Shown: one piece after another, positions 53,951 through 62,855 of the stretch | Numbering within the stretch: the stretch's first letter is position 1 | How the letters are laid out: each line of letters begins with the position of its first letter | Source: Flavobacteriales bacterium | GTDB lineage: Bacteria > Bacteroidota > Bacteroidia > UBA10329 | Direction: 5' to 3' | Length of the DNA: 64,000 nt | Assembly (NCBI GenBank): GCA_016124845.1 | Contig: WGMW01000005.1 | Span: 1-64,000 of the forward strand | The notes under the pieces: model-generated | The model's input: only the letters and a program-made list of their open reading frames with translations | Databases searched by the model: none | What the model was told of the DNA's origin: nothing | Translations under genes and position numbers: made by a program

Positions 53951-54985
53951 ATGGAAAAGAAACGCTCGTATTACATCACCAAACACGGCTCGGCCAGAAC
54001 AGCCTTTCAGCTTCGCGAAGAGGAAATACCTCAACCGCAAACTGGATTTATCCGCGTAGAGGTTGAGGGCTTCGGCATCAACTTCGCAGACATCATGGCG
54101 CGGAAAGGACTCTACCAAGATGCACCACCAACGCCTTGTGTGGTCGGTTATGAGGCAGTTGGAAGAACCATGGATGATTGTACCATCGGAAATGAACGCA
54201 TTAAAGCAGGAACACGTGTTCTGGCCTTCACACGTTTCGGAAGTTATTCAACACATGTGTTGGCCGATGAAAGAGCTGTTCAGCCGATACCCGAAGAAAT
54301 GCCTCTGGGCGAAGCATTGGCGTTGGCCGTTCAGTATTGCACAGCCTACCATTGCGCAGAGGAACGTGTTTCTGTTTTTCCCGAAGATCATGTGTTGGTT
54401 CAGGCCGCAGCTGGAGGTGTTGGAACTGCTTTGGTTCAATTGCTGAAACGAAAAGGCTGCACCATTTACGGAACCGCAGGCTCCGAAGAAAAACTGAAGT
54501 ACATTCAAGAGCAGGGCGTGCATGTTCCCATCAATTACCGCAAGCAGGATTTTGCGAAGGTGGTAAAAGAGAAACTCGGTAAGCGCGGATTGGATGTAGT
54601 GTTCGATTCGTTGGGAGGCAAGAGCTTTTCAGACGGGTTCAAGGCACTTGGAAAAGGAGGCAGAATTATCGGTTATGGGACCGCAGAGTCGGTTGCGGGA
54701 GGATTGGCAGCCATCAATCTTCTGAAACTTGCCACCAACTTCGGGTTATACAGTCCGATACAGCTTTTGCTCGGCTCCAAAGGAATGATCGGGGTGAACA
54801 TGCTTTATGTGGCAGACGAGCGGCCGGAAGCACTTTCACGCGCAATGAAGGCGGTCGTTGACCTGTGGAAGGTTGGCGAGATAAAACCTGTGGTCAGTGC
54901 CGAATTCAAAGCCGACCAATTGGCCGAGGCCCACGAATTTGTGGAAAACCGAAAATCGATGGGAAAAGTGGCAGTGAAGTGGTGA
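53951..54985 (+). CDS. Quinone oxidoreductase-like MDR family protein
   Basis: 344 residues from ATG 53951; an upstream frame overlapping the previous gene is rejected. Medium-chain dehydrogenase/reductase fold: EVEGFGINFADIMARKGLYQDAP and PCVVGYEAVG in the GroES-like half, then VLVQAAAGGVGTALVQLLKRKG (NADP-binding GxxGxG, ~153-175) and DVVFDSLGG. It lacks the structural and catalytic zinc cysteines of alcohol dehydrogenases, which fits the VAT-1/Zeta-crystallin-like quinone reductases. Cytoplasmic; substrate unknown. Confidence 0.85.
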   Translation: MEKKRSYYITKHGSARTAFQLREEEIPQPQTGFIRVEVEGFGINFADIMARKGLYQDAPPTPCVVGYEAVGRTMDDCTIGNERIKAGTRVLAFTRFGSYSTHVLADERAVQPIPEEMPLGEALALAVQYCTAYHCAEERVSVFPEDHVLVQAAAGGVGTALVQLLKRKGCTIYGTAGSEEKLKYIQEQGVHVPINYRKQDFAKVVKEKLGKRGLDVVFDSLGGKSFSDGFKALGKGGRIIGYGTAESVAGGLAAINLLKLATNFGLYSPIQLLLGSKGMIGVNMLYVADERPEALSRAMKAVVDLWKVGEIKPVVSAEFKADQLAEAHEFVENRKSMGKVAVKW

Positions 54986-55002
54986 TCCTGTAATTTTGAA
55001 GC

Positions 55003-55803
55003 ATGGAATGGCAGGCCTACATCGATAAGTTCATCAACAACTTCTCGCGCGATATGATGCGATACGTCCTGTTCGCTGGTGTGCCGTACGTTCTCTTCTA
55101 CCTGCTTTTCAAGAACCGAACGTTCAGAATGAAAATTCAGCAGCGATACCCAAAGCTGAAGGATGTGCGCAGAGAAGTGCTGTATTCCATTTCTTCGGTG
55201 GCCGTTTTCGCCATGGTAAGTGTTTTTCTTCTTTATCTGAAGAAACACGATTTCACCAAGATCTACATGGACATGGATGCGTTCGGTGGTATCTATTTCG
55301 GTTTTTCAATCGTGTTATTGATCGTGCTGCATGATACTTGGTTCTATTGGACGCACCGATTGATGCATTGGAAACCCATCTTCAAATACGTGCATCTGGT
55401 GCATCACAAAAGCACCGACCCGACACCGTGGGCGGCATTTTCATTCCACCCGACCGAAGCGTTCATTCAAATAGCCTATGTTCCCATCATGGTCTGTCTG
55501 GTGCCTTTGCATCCCATTGCCATTCTTACGTGGGCGCTCTATCAGTTCACCTTGAACATGCTCGGCCATCTGGGATTTGAACTGTTGCCGAAAGGGTTCA
55601 CCAAAAGCAAATGGACGTTTTGGCACAACACCAGCACGCATCATAACATGCATCACAAGTATTTCAGCTGCAACTACAGCCTCTACTTCAATGTGTGGGA
55701 CCGCCTAATGGGCACCAACCACAAGAAGTATGATGAGATGTTTGAGGAAGTCTGTGAAAGGCGTGCGGGCAAAGCTCTTAATGAAGAAAGAGCTATTGCT
55801 TAA
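55003..55803 (+). CDS. Sterol desaturase / fatty acid hydroxylase family protein
   Basis: 266 residues, about four membrane helices. The three histidine clusters of the di-iron centre are HDTWFYWTHRLMH (His110, 118, 122), HLVHH (131, 134, 135) and HNTSTHHNMHH (208, 213, 214, 217, 218). Such enzymes hydroxylate or desaturate lipids at the membrane. The C-terminal tail LMGTNHKKYDEMFEEVCERRA recurs in a diverged copy at 56353-56454. It starts 17 bp after the oxidoreductase. Confidence 0.9.
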   Translation: MEWQAYIDKFINNFSRDMMRYVLFAGVPYVLFYLLFKNRTFRMKIQQRYPKLKDVRREVLYSISSVAVFAMVSVFLLYLKKHDFTKIYMDMDAFGGIYFGFSIVLLIVLHDTWFYWTHRLMHWKPIFKYVHLVHHKSTDPTPWAAFSFHPTEAFIQIAYVPIMVCLVPLHPIAILTWALYQFTLNMLGHLGFELLPKGFTKSKWTFWHNTSTHHNMHHKYFSCNYSLYFNVWDRLMGTNHKKYDEMFEEVCERRAGKALNEERAIA

Positions 55804-55851
55804 ATCTCTTTTGCTGATTGAATTGTTTCTGTAAGCACAGATGACCGAGCA

Positions 55852-55906
55852 GCTAAAATATTAGCCAAATAATCTTTTTTCGACTACATTTAGCTAATAT
55901 TTTAGC
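55852..55906 (+). promoter_or_regulatory. Paired operators flanking a -7 box upstream of the HipB-like gene
   Basis: Two copies of GCTAA-N4-TTAGC, at 55852-55865 and 55893-55906, in opposite orientation; the 14-base cores are perfect reverse complements. Between them is TACATTTA (55885-55892), close to TAnnTTTG. The arrangement suits autorepression by the XRE protein encoded 4 bases downstream. Confidence 0.65.
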
Positions 55907-55909
55907 TAC

Positions 55910-56170
55910 ATGTTCAGCTCAACTTCTCAGGTTGCGAAAGACCTCGCTTCTCGCTGTAGGAAGATCCGTACACAGAAAAACCTGACCCAGCAACAACTGG
56001 CAGACCAATCGGGAGTGTCGCTTGGCAGCCTCAAAAGGTTCGAGTCCTCAGGGAAGATCTCGTTGGAATCGCTGCTGAAAATTGTATTGGTACTGGGTCG
56101 ACTCAGCGAATTTGAACAGTTGCTGAAAGCCAGCGATTTGCCACGATCCATTAACGACCTTTTCAAATAG
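55910..56170 (+). CDS. XRE-family regulator, HipB-like
   Basis: 86 residues. A Cro/CI-type helix-turn-helix covers ~10-65: VAKDLASRCRKIRTQKNLTQQQLADQSGVSLGSLKRFESSGKISLESLLKIVLVLG, here read as KIRTQKNLTQQQLA, GVSLGSLKRFE and ISLESLLKI. The tail (LSEFEQLLKASDLPRSINDLF) matches the C-terminal region of HipB-type antitoxins. The operators just upstream suggest autoregulation. The usual hipA partner is missing except for a remnant 5 bases downstream, so it is likely a solo antitoxin or transcription factor. Confidence 0.8.
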   Translation: MFSSTSQVAKDLASRCRKIRTQKNLTQQQLADQSGVSLGSLKRFESSGKISLESLLKIVLVLGRLSEFEQLLKASDLPRSINDLFK

Positions 56171-56175
56171 GAAAT

Positions 56176-56286
56176 ATGGAATTTGAGCTGAAAAAGGCTT
56201 CCGAGACAATCAATGAAGTACGATCTGCCATAGCTGACTCGCCTATGATCGCTGACGAACTTGAGGTAACCAATTCATCGATATAA
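56176..56286 (+). pseudogene. Remnant of a hipA toxin gene (C-terminal end only)
   Basis: A 36-codon frame following the HipB-like gene: MEFELKKASETINEVR, then SAIADSPMIADELEVTNSSI. The pattern (helix with Ile-x-Glu-Val, x-x-x-A-x-x-x-P-x-x-A-x-E) resembles the closing helices of HipA-family kinases. The other ~400 residues are absent, so a large internal deletion is inferred. It could also be an unrelated short protein. Confidence 0.4.
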
Positions 56287-56352
56287 TTAATTGCAAAGCA
56301 TTTGGCTTTTAAGTAACTATACGCAACTACTACCTTCAATTTGCAGAGTGGC

Positions 56353-56454
56353 CTGCTGGGGACCAACCACGAGAAGTACAGCGAGACGTTTGAGAGGGTT
56401 TGCGAGCGGAGAGCAAATAGTCCAGAAAAGCTTTCTTCGCGGGTCGCAGCTTAG
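56353..56454 (+). pseudogene. Diverged duplicate of the sterol desaturase 3' end
   Basis: Frame LLGTNHEKYSETFERVCERR ends RVAA and stop. It aligns without gaps to the desaturase tail LMGTNHKKYDEMFEEVCERR at 55691-55760. It has no start codon or upstream domain, so it is a gene fragment, left by an old duplication or by insertion of the hipB module at the desaturase 3' end. Confidence 0.75.
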
Positions 56455-56464
56455 TAGTTGTTAA

Positions 56465-57949
56465 TTATTTGAACTTCACTTTAATAATCCGACCTTTTTT
56501 GTTCCCTTCTCTAACATAACGATAGTAGTTGCTCCCGAACTGCGTCATATAATTTACCCAGTTTGGAGCGTAACCCTCCAGTTTACGTAAGGGATACATT
56601 ACCTCTCGCTGTCCTTCTTCAATATCTGAGATGCTCCAAGAAGCGAGCATACCAACCTCCACATCTCCTCTTTCTGGCTCGTATGTTTCTGGCGCCCTAT
56701 TGATCCAAATATCTCCTGCATTTTTCTCGAAATCTTGATATACCGCGTAGCATTTATCACCTGAAACGTACATATTGACATAATACATTCCAGGGTGGTA
56801 GCCAAGGTCTATGTTCCATCTTCTCTTCAAATCCCGTCCCAAATAGACCATTCCCCTGTCCGAAACTCGGACAATCATAGAACCATCGGCACGATGTGTG
56901 ACTTTTCCTCGAAAAAGAGAAACGTCCGCCTCAGTCAGCTCGTGCTCATTTGACTTATTTACTATCGACGCAGCGGTCAAGTTTTCTTCTTCTACCTTGG
57001 TGAGTAAACCTCCAATGAGAAGACAGCCCTCTGGTCTTTGAACAAGTCCAAAATCGTTGCGAGGCAGGTAATGGCCGTTTTGAAGATTCACTATAGACAT
57101 CGTAATACCATCTTGGTTTATCACCAGTGTTTTCACTGGAAACCTTTCCTCAACTTCAACCCCTCTACCCAAATCGAAATGGGCCCAAGTATAAACCACC
57201 CCTGAGTTGTCTATGCACATTTCTGTGGTAATGTATTCGTAGTTGAGATGTGTAGCATCAGGCTTGCCGACCCACTGTTCTCCAAATGATCGCCCTTGTA
57301 GCAATGGAATTGCCCCTCCTTTTTGATGAAGATCAAAGCTCTGCTGCCACTTTACAGAAAGGTCGTCTCCAGATAGAACCACAACGCTGAACTGCACGTC
57401 TACTCTTTCTTCCTCTGGCAGTAAATGTGAAACCAGTACGTGTGAAGAATCTAGCGAATACTTGAAACCAACCCAAGAGTTATGAAAATCGTCAAAGTAC
57501 TTTCCTTCCACTTTTGACACTTCAACCCAATTGGACATCTGTAATGTCTCCATATCGAAATCCACAACATACAGCGTGTTTGATTTGGTCTTTTTACTAG
57601 TCGCTCCGACAAGCCTTTTCACCATACTCTTAGACTTACCGACCAGAAAACCGTGGTTTGAAATAGTGGATTTTCCATCAAGCAAAGAAGAATGTTCGAT
57701 ACTATTGGACTTGACGAGCTTTAAATCTTTATCGTACCGCTGAAACAGGTCAGTTCCTTTATGGGAAATCAGCGTAACTACACCCCCTTCCCATTCACCA
57801 ACGAATTGAGTTAAACCTTCACCGAATTTGTGATCTATTATCTCACCCATTTGAACAGTGGCGTTTTCGAGTTCTTTTTGATAAGCCACTTGGCCAGATA
57901 CTGGCAATGTGATTACAGCTACCAAGGCGATTAAAAATGTGCTTCTCAT
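56465..57949 (-). CDS. Hypothetical secreted protein, propeller-like
   Basis: 494 residues: signal peptide (MRSTFLIALVAVITLPVSGQ), then repeated blocks of four-strand character (GEWEGGVVTLISHKGTDLFQRYDKDLKL, NTLYVVDFDMETLQMSNWVEVSKVEG, FSVVVLSGDDLSVKWQQSF, IMVRVSDRGMVYLGRDLKRRW) suggestive of a beta-propeller. No family recognised and no T9SS sorting domain at the C-terminus (YRYVREGNKKGRIIKVKFK). It stands alone. Confidence 0.7.
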   Translation of the reverse strand: MRSTFLIALVAVITLPVSGQVAYQKELENATVQMGEIIDHKFGEGLTQFVGEWEGGVVTLISHKGTDLFQRYDKDLKLVKSNSIEHSSLLDGKSTISNHGFLVGKSKSMVKRLVGATSKKTKSNTLYVVDFDMETLQMSNWVEVSKVEGKYFDDFHNSWVGFKYSLDSSHVLVSHLLPEEERVDVQFSVVVLSGDDLSVKWQQSFDLHQKGGAIPLLQGRSFGEQWVGKPDATHLNYEYITTEMCIDNSGVVYTWAHFDLGRGVEVEERFPVKTLVINQDGITMSIVNLQNGHYLPRNDFGLVQRPEGCLLIGGLLTKVEEENLTAASIVNKSNEHELTEADVSLFRGKVTHRADGSMIVRVSDRGMVYLGRDLKRRWNIDLGYHPGMYYVNMYVSGDKCYAVYQDFEKNAGDIWINRAPETYEPERGDVEVGMLASWSISDIEEGQREVMYPLRKLEGYAPNWVNYMTQFGSNYYRYVREGNKKGRIIKVKFK

Positions 57950-57991
57950 AATTACAGTTAATTGTATGACGTGAACTTTACAATAATCAAT

Positions 57992-60124
57992 CTACCTAAC
58001 CACAGGCAACTCCACCCTGCTCGGATACTTGAACGAGCGGTAGAACGTGTACTGTGGCTCATCGTTGGTCATGTTGCGGAACTGGTCGGCATCAGCACCA
58101 GCGATGGCAATTCTTACACGATGACCTTTTTTGAACAGATACGAGATCGGCAGCATGCTGAATTTCATTTCTGCCACTTCGCCTGGTTTCAGCGGTTGGC
58201 CGTCTTCCCGTAGGAAGGAATGATACGGCCCCACCTGTTTGTATGGTGCTTTCTCTGGGCTGACCTTACGATGCAGCGCGCGCAGTTCGCCTTCGGTAAC
58301 GTATTCCACGTGTCCATTCTCATCCACGTCTTCGAGGTAAACGAAAACCTGCGCATCGTTTGTATTTGAACTCACAAAAATGTCAACCAACGCATGGCCG
58401 GTTACTTCCATGTCTGCTTCCAGTGGTTCTGAATCGTAAACCAAAAGCAGCGTATCAGCTTCGGTTCTATTCGGATAAGTGTGCGGAGTGTGCAACTGTC
58501 CGGATACCGAACGGAATTTCACAAACCGTCCCATTGTGGTGGTCGAATCAACCTGGTATTGATCCGCTCCACCTTCCGTCTGTCGCCACGCTTTCACCTT
58601 CGGAGCCTCTTCGTTGAGTTTCTGCAACGCTTGGTCATACTTTCTCTCCACTTCGCGATACGCAGCGAGCCGTTTTTCATCTTCTTCAGAAACCGTTCCT
58701 TCACCTTCCAGTTTCTCTAAGATCTCGTTCAGCCCTGTACTTTTCAGGTGGTTGAGCGAGTCGCCCCAGAGTTTCAACTCTGCCTTCTTGGCCTCATGGT
58801 CCGAAAAGTCATTTCGCCACGTCAGCGTATTTCCTTTATCCAAATAAACCGAACGATATTCCGTGTTCTTTGGTGGCCACGTATCGGCCGACTTCCACTT
58901 TTCCTCCACCATCGTGAAGTAATTTACTGGTTTGTCCTTCTTCAGACCCGTGTCCCAACCTTTCAGGTGATGGTCGAAGAATTTCAGAATTTCACCCAAG
59001 TGATCGAAACCGGAATGCCCCGGATTGGTGTGGCCACAGTTGAATTTGCCGCCATGTTCCCACGGGCCGAGGATGAGTTTATTCTCTGGATTGGTGAGCG
59101 TCATGTAGCGTTTCGTTGCCGCGTTATTGTACGAACCATCGAACCAACCGCTCCAACTGTAAATGGCCGCTCCGCTTGCATCTTCCTTCTTCCAGTAATT
59201 GTGCGGACTGAACACTTCTGAGGAAACCGCGGCCTTGCTCTTCGCCTTATCGTCACGATAGGTGATGGTCAACGCGCCATCGTTCACATTTGCATTGTTC
59301 TTGTGGTCTTCCTGCGCCTGCTCAACAACCCCTTTGGCACTTCTTCCATCAAAGTATTTCTTGGGAACCGAAACGCCTTTTACAAACTTCTTGGCCTTCC
59401 CTGCTTTTGGCGGTAGTTCGTTTCGGTCCAACGCTTCGTTGGCCTCGCCCCAAACTTCCGTAAAACCGATGTTGTGGATCCCACCGGGAAAAGCATTGTC
59501 TGGATAGACATCGAAAAGCGAATACATGTTCACCACGGCCTTTACGGCAGGGTGCTGCTGAATGGCGGCAAACTCAGAGGTGGTTCCGCTGTACGAAACG
59601 CCCGCCACGCCCACTTTGCCATCGCTCCAAGGTTGTGCAATGATGTGGTCGATGATCTCGGTCATGTCATCACGCTCTTCCTGCGTCCACGGATACGCCC
59701 GCGAACCTGTGGAAGCTCCCGAACCGCGCGAATCGACACTCACCAACACATAGCCGTTTGCTATGATCTGCTTGAAAAACTTTCCCAGCGGACCGTTCGG
59801 TGGTTTGCTCAACCAACTGTACGGCCATTTCAGATCAAAATCGCGCCAGTAGCGCCATTGGTGCAAGATGGTGGGAAACTTACCGTGATGCCCCTTTTTC
59901 GCCTTCGGGATGTAAACATCGATGGCAATCTTCACGCTGTCGCGCATCACCAGGTAATAACTCTCGCGCTTGTATTTCTTGAATGTGGCGTTCCGTTCCC
60001 AATCATATTTGATCGGCACTTCCTGGTTCACATCGCTGGGCTTGTAACCTTTCGGGTCTTTGTATTGCGCGTTCGCGAAGAAAAACGAGAAAAGGAAAAA
60101 CGAGAAAAGGGTTGTTCTGAACAT
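57992..60124 (-). CDS. CocE/NonD-family alpha/beta hydrolase (X-Pro dipeptidyl-peptidase S15-like)
   Basis: 710 residues from ATG 60124 (signal peptide MFRTTLFSFFLFSFFFANAQ); an upstream in-frame ATG at 60145 is less likely. The S15 catalytic domain spans ~50-390 with VSVDSRGSGASTGSRAYP, the nucleophile elbow GVAGVSYSGTTSEFAAIQ (Ser in SYSG), and HGGKFNCGHTNPGHSGFDHL. The C-terminal jelly-roll is at ~480-705 (GRFVKFRSVSGQLHTPHTYPNR, YLEDVDENGHVEYVTEGELRALHR). Periplasmic or exported peptidase or acyl-esterase; substrate not predictable. Confidence 0.9.
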   Translation of the reverse strand: MFRTTLFSFFLFSFFFANAQYKDPKGYKPSDVNQEVPIKYDWERNATFKKYKRESYYLVMRDSVKIAIDVYIPKAKKGHHGKFPTILHQWRYWRDFDLKWPYSWLSKPPNGPLGKFFKQIIANGYVLVSVDSRGSGASTGSRAYPWTQEERDDMTEIIDHIIAQPWSDGKVGVAGVSYSGTTSEFAAIQQHPAVKAVVNMYSLFDVYPDNAFPGGIHNIGFTEVWGEANEALDRNELPPKAGKAKKFVKGVSVPKKYFDGRSAKGVVEQAQEDHKNNANVNDGALTITYRDDKAKSKAAVSSEVFSPHNYWKKEDASGAAIYSWSGWFDGSYNNAATKRYMTLTNPENKLILGPWEHGGKFNCGHTNPGHSGFDHLGEILKFFDHHLKGWDTGLKKDKPVNYFTMVEEKWKSADTWPPKNTEYRSVYLDKGNTLTWRNDFSDHEAKKAELKLWGDSLNHLKSTGLNEILEKLEGEGTVSEEDEKRLAAYREVERKYDQALQKLNEEAPKVKAWRQTEGGADQYQVDSTTTMGRFVKFRSVSGQLHTPHTYPNRTEADTLLLVYDSEPLEADMEVTGHALVDIFVSSNTNDAQVFVYLEDVDENGHVEYVTEGELRALHRKVSPEKAPYKQVGPYHSFLREDGQPLKPGEVAEMKFSMLPISYLFKKGHRVRIAIAGADADQFRNMTNDEPQYTFYRSFKYPSRVELPVVR

Positions 60125-60239
60125 ACTTGGGGATTGAGGCCGCAAAGATACCTGTTGCGTTTGCAGAAGCGGGGTCTATTGTTGCATTAACTTTTACGAT
60201 TGGGAATTCACAAAGCATCGTTCACTAACTTTCGGACGG

Positions 60240-60629
60240 ATGTCTTTGAACGATCATCGGTTTTACAGGCTCACGGGAGTACTCATTGCATTGGTTTGGT
60301 TTGCGAACGGACTCCTCTGCAAAGTTTTGGGACTTGTACCACGGCATGAGATGATCGTGGGGCGGATTCTTGGGATGGAATATGCGCATCCGATCACGGT
60401 TGCTATCGGGATTTCGGAGATTCTGATGGGCATTTGGGTTTTGAGCAACATTGCTCCGAAACTGAATGCAATTGCACAGATCGCAATCGTTCTAACGATG
60501 AATATCCTTGAATTCATGCTCGTACCCGACCTGTTGCTTTGGGGCAGATTCAATGCGCTGTTCGCATTCATGTTTGTGCTATTCGTTTACTTCCGTGAAT
60601 TCAAACTGAACCCAAAAAGGTATGCTTGA
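60240..60629 (+). CDS. DoxX-like small membrane protein
   Basis: 129 residues with four hydrophobic helices (roughly 12-30, 48-66, 70-92, 98-118). GILGMEY-like and ISEILMGIWVLS segments resemble DoxX-like proteins. The last 8 bases overlap the DUF2071 gene, the start of a tight plus-strand run of five genes. Function unknown. Confidence 0.7.
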   Translation: MSLNDHRFYRLTGVLIALVWFANGLLCKVLGLVPRHEMIVGRILGMEYAHPITVAIGISEILMGIWVLSNIAPKLNAIAQIAIVLTMNILEFMLVPDLLLWGRFNALFAFMFVLFVYFREFKLNPKRYA

Positions 60630-61362
60630 TTTTCTGAAAGACCATCCGTTTGCAGTTGATGCCTACTTCGATAGCTCCATCGTTCTCACGTTTGCTTTTC
60701 CAAAGGATCAACTGCAACCTCACATTCCCGAATGCTTGGAACTGGACACATTCGAAGATAAATGGGCGTTTGTAGCGGTTGCGATGGTCCAGACCAGAAA
60801 CCTCCGACCGAAAGGTTTCCCTAAATTCTTCGGGAACGATTTCTTTCTTATCGGCTACCGAATCTTCGTTCGGTATACCACACAGGCAGGTAAAAATCTA
60901 CGCGGCCTTTACATCATCAGGTCAGAAACAGACCAGAAGAAAATGGAATTCTTCGGCAACCTGTTCACACATTACAATTACACAACCACCGACATAGAAC
61001 TTGAGAATGCAGATGATCTCCTGAAAATCCATTCAGAAAAATCAAGGTTCCATCTTGAAGTAAGTATTTCGAAAGAAGATGTTGAACTACCATCTGACTC
61101 ACCTTTCAAAGACTGGAAAGAGGCCAGACGTTTTGCTGGCCCGCTTCCGTTCACGTTTACGTATGATGAAAGGAAAAAGGAAGTCCTGATCATTGAAGGG
61201 GTTCGGCAAAATTGGAAGCCGAAACCGATAGAAGTGGTGAACCAACGGTTCGGTTACATTGATGGATTGGGGCTGAACGGAAAGCAATTGGCAAATGCCT
61301 TCATCATTACCGAGATTCCCTATTCTTGGAAAAAGGGGCGAAAGGAGAAATGGAACGGATGA
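60622..61362 (+). CDS. DUF2071-family protein
   Basis: 246 residues. Matches the YqjF/DUF2071 pattern: FDSSIVLTFAFPKDQLQPHIPECLELDTFEDKWAFVAVAMVQT, RNLRPKGFPKFFGNDFFLIGYRIFVRY and LRGLYIIRSETD, ending GPLPFTFTYDERKKEVLIIEGVRQNW. Soluble and beta-rich, unknown function. It overlaps its upstream neighbour by 8 bp and the next gene by 4 bp (ATGA). Confidence 0.8.
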   Translation: MLDFLKDHPFAVDAYFDSSIVLTFAFPKDQLQPHIPECLELDTFEDKWAFVAVAMVQTRNLRPKGFPKFFGNDFFLIGYRIFVRYTTQAGKNLRGLYIIRSETDQKKMEFFGNLFTHYNYTTTDIELENADDLLKIHSEKSRFHLEVSISKEDVELPSDSPFKDWKEARRFAGPLPFTFTYDERKKEVLIIEGVRQNWKPKPIEVVNQRFGYIDGLGLNGKQLANAFIITEIPYSWKKGRKEKWNG

Positions 61363-62126
61363 GAAGACCATTTCAAGGTGTTTGGACGGTTGTACGATTC
61401 AACTGGCACTTTTTCGTGCTTTCGTTTGGCATGGTCATTTTGCTTCTTGCTGTAGCTGATCAATTGGGCCGTTTTTCATCCTTGGCAACTGTTCTCGCCA
61501 TATTGATTTCGGCCACTACATTAATTTCATTGACTACATTAATTTCATTGCTGGTTACGTTTTACGTTTACGATGCGTCAGAACTTTATTCGCTGAACTG
61601 GTTGGATGGTTTTGAGGAAACCCCGAAAACGATCGTTAACATCCATGCTGGATTTGATGAAACCAGCGAGCTCCTCCAACAGCGGTTTCCTGATGCACGG
61701 CTGCTTGTATTCGATTTCTACGACCCCGTAAAGCACACCGAAATTTCCATTAAAAGAGCTCGAAAGGTTACCGATCCATTTTCTGGTACACAATCCATCT
61801 CGACCGCGGAAATTCCAATGGATGATGAGGCTGCCGACTTTGCGATGGTTTTCATGTCTGCCCATGAAATTCGAAATGACATTGAGCGTGTGCAATTTTT
61901 CCAAGAGTTGAACAGAATAATGTGCTCAACTGGACAGGTCATTGTGGTGGAACATGTTAGAAACGTCATGAATTTCTTGGCTTACACACTCGGTTTTCTT
62001 CATTTTCATTCTCGAAAAACATGGTTGAGGACATTTGCAGAAGCCCGATTTTCGCTCCGATCTGAAAAGAGTTTAACACCTTTCGTTACCGTTTTTATAT
62101 TAACAAAAAATGGAGTTACAGCTTAA
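61359..62126 (+). CDS. Class I SAM-dependent methyltransferase-like membrane protein
   Basis: 255 residues from ATG 61359, whose ATGA overlaps the previous stop (an ATG at 61350 is also possible). Two N-terminal membrane helices (~10-30, ~38-68) precede a Rossmann-like domain: TIVNIHAGFDETSELLQQRFPDARLLVFDFYDP, IPMDDEAADFAMVFMSAHEIRN and SFRCST-like GQVIVVEHVRN. The canonical GxGxG is degraded (NIHAGFDE), so methyltransferase activity is uncertain. The second helix carries an 18-bp in-frame tandem duplication. It overlaps the next gene by 17 bp. Confidence 0.65.
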   Translation: MRRPFQGVWTVVRFNWHFFVLSFGMVILLLAVADQLGRFSSLATVLAILISATTLISLTTLISLLVTFYVYDASELYSLNWLDGFEETPKTIVNIHAGFDETSELLQQRFPDARLLVFDFYDPVKHTEISIKRARKVTDPFSGTQSISTAEIPMDDEAADFAMVFMSAHEIRNDIERVQFFQELNRIMCSTGQVIVVEHVRNVMNFLAYTLGFLHFHSRKTWLRTFAEARFSLRSEKSLTPFVTVFILTKNGVTA

Positions 62127-62511
62127 GATCATCGGCTGGCTGTTCGTTGTGCTGGCACTTGTTCATGTGGTTTTCCCAAAGTATTTCAACTGGAAAGAAG
62201 AGTTGGCTCCCCTCAGCCTCATTAACCGCCAACTCATGTATGTGCATTCCTTCTTCATAGCTTTTGTGGTTCTTTTGATGGGCATTCTCTGCATTACATC
62301 AAGCTACGAATTGACAGGCACCAAATTGGGTAGAACAGTATCTCTCGGTCTCAGCATTTTTTGGGGTGTGCGCCTCGTGTTTCAGTTTTTCGGTTATTCT
62401 CCCAAAGTTTGGAAAGGAAAAAGCTTTGAAACGTTTGTGCATATCGTATTCTCCATTTTTTGGATCTACGTGACCGCGGTTTTCACCCTCACATTTCTTG
62501 GAAACAATTGA
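62110..62511 (+). CDS. Hypothetical four-helix membrane protein
   Basis: 133 residues with hydrophobic helices at about 5-22, 45-66, 77-96 and 107-128. No catalytic motif or family recognised. A 17-bp overlap with the methyltransferase-like gene implies a shared message and possibly function. Confidence 0.65.
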   Translation: MELQLKIIGWLFVVLALVHVVFPKYFNWKEELAPLSLINRQLMYVHSFFIAFVVLLMGILCITSSYELTGTKLGRTVSLGLSIFWGVRLVFQFFGYSPKVWKGKSFETFVHIVFSIFWIYVTAVFTLTFLGNN

Positions 62512-62520
62512 TTCAGAATC

Positions 62521-62853
62521 GTGGCCGTATCAGAACGAACCATTCAGTATGCAGTTGACCAACTTTCCGAGTTCGGAGAAGTGACAACACGGAAAATGTT
62601 CGGAGGTGTGGGCATTTACCGCAATGGGATCATGTTCGGACTCATCACATCCAAAAACGAGTTCATGCTGCGTGTGGGAGATGAAACCCGGAACGACTAT
62701 GAAAACCGTGGTTCCAAACCGCTGACACACGCCAAAATGAAGCACGCTATGCCATACTGGGAAGTTCCCGCAGAAATTGCCGAAGACAGGAATGAACTGA
62801 GAATCTGGGCAGAAAAAGCCTACGAAATTGCAGCTGCCGCCAAGAAGAAGTGA
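62521..62853 (+). CDS. TfoX/Sxy N-terminal domain protein
   Basis: 110 residues, starting at a GTG 9 bp after the previous stop. Matches TfoX_N: QLSEFGEVTTRKMFGGVGIYRNGIMFGLI, FMLRVGDETRNDYE and MPYWEVPAEIAEDRNELRIWAEKAYEIA. TfoX/Sxy is a competence regulator in Gammaproteobacteria; here only the N-terminal domain is present, and the role is unknown. Soluble. Confidence 0.85.
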   Translation: MAVSERTIQYAVDQLSEFGEVTTRKMFGGVGIYRNGIMFGLITSKNEFMLRVGDETRNDYENRGSKPLTHAKMKHAMPYWEVPAEIAEDRNELRIWAEKAYEIAAAAKKK

Positions 62854-62855
62854 AT

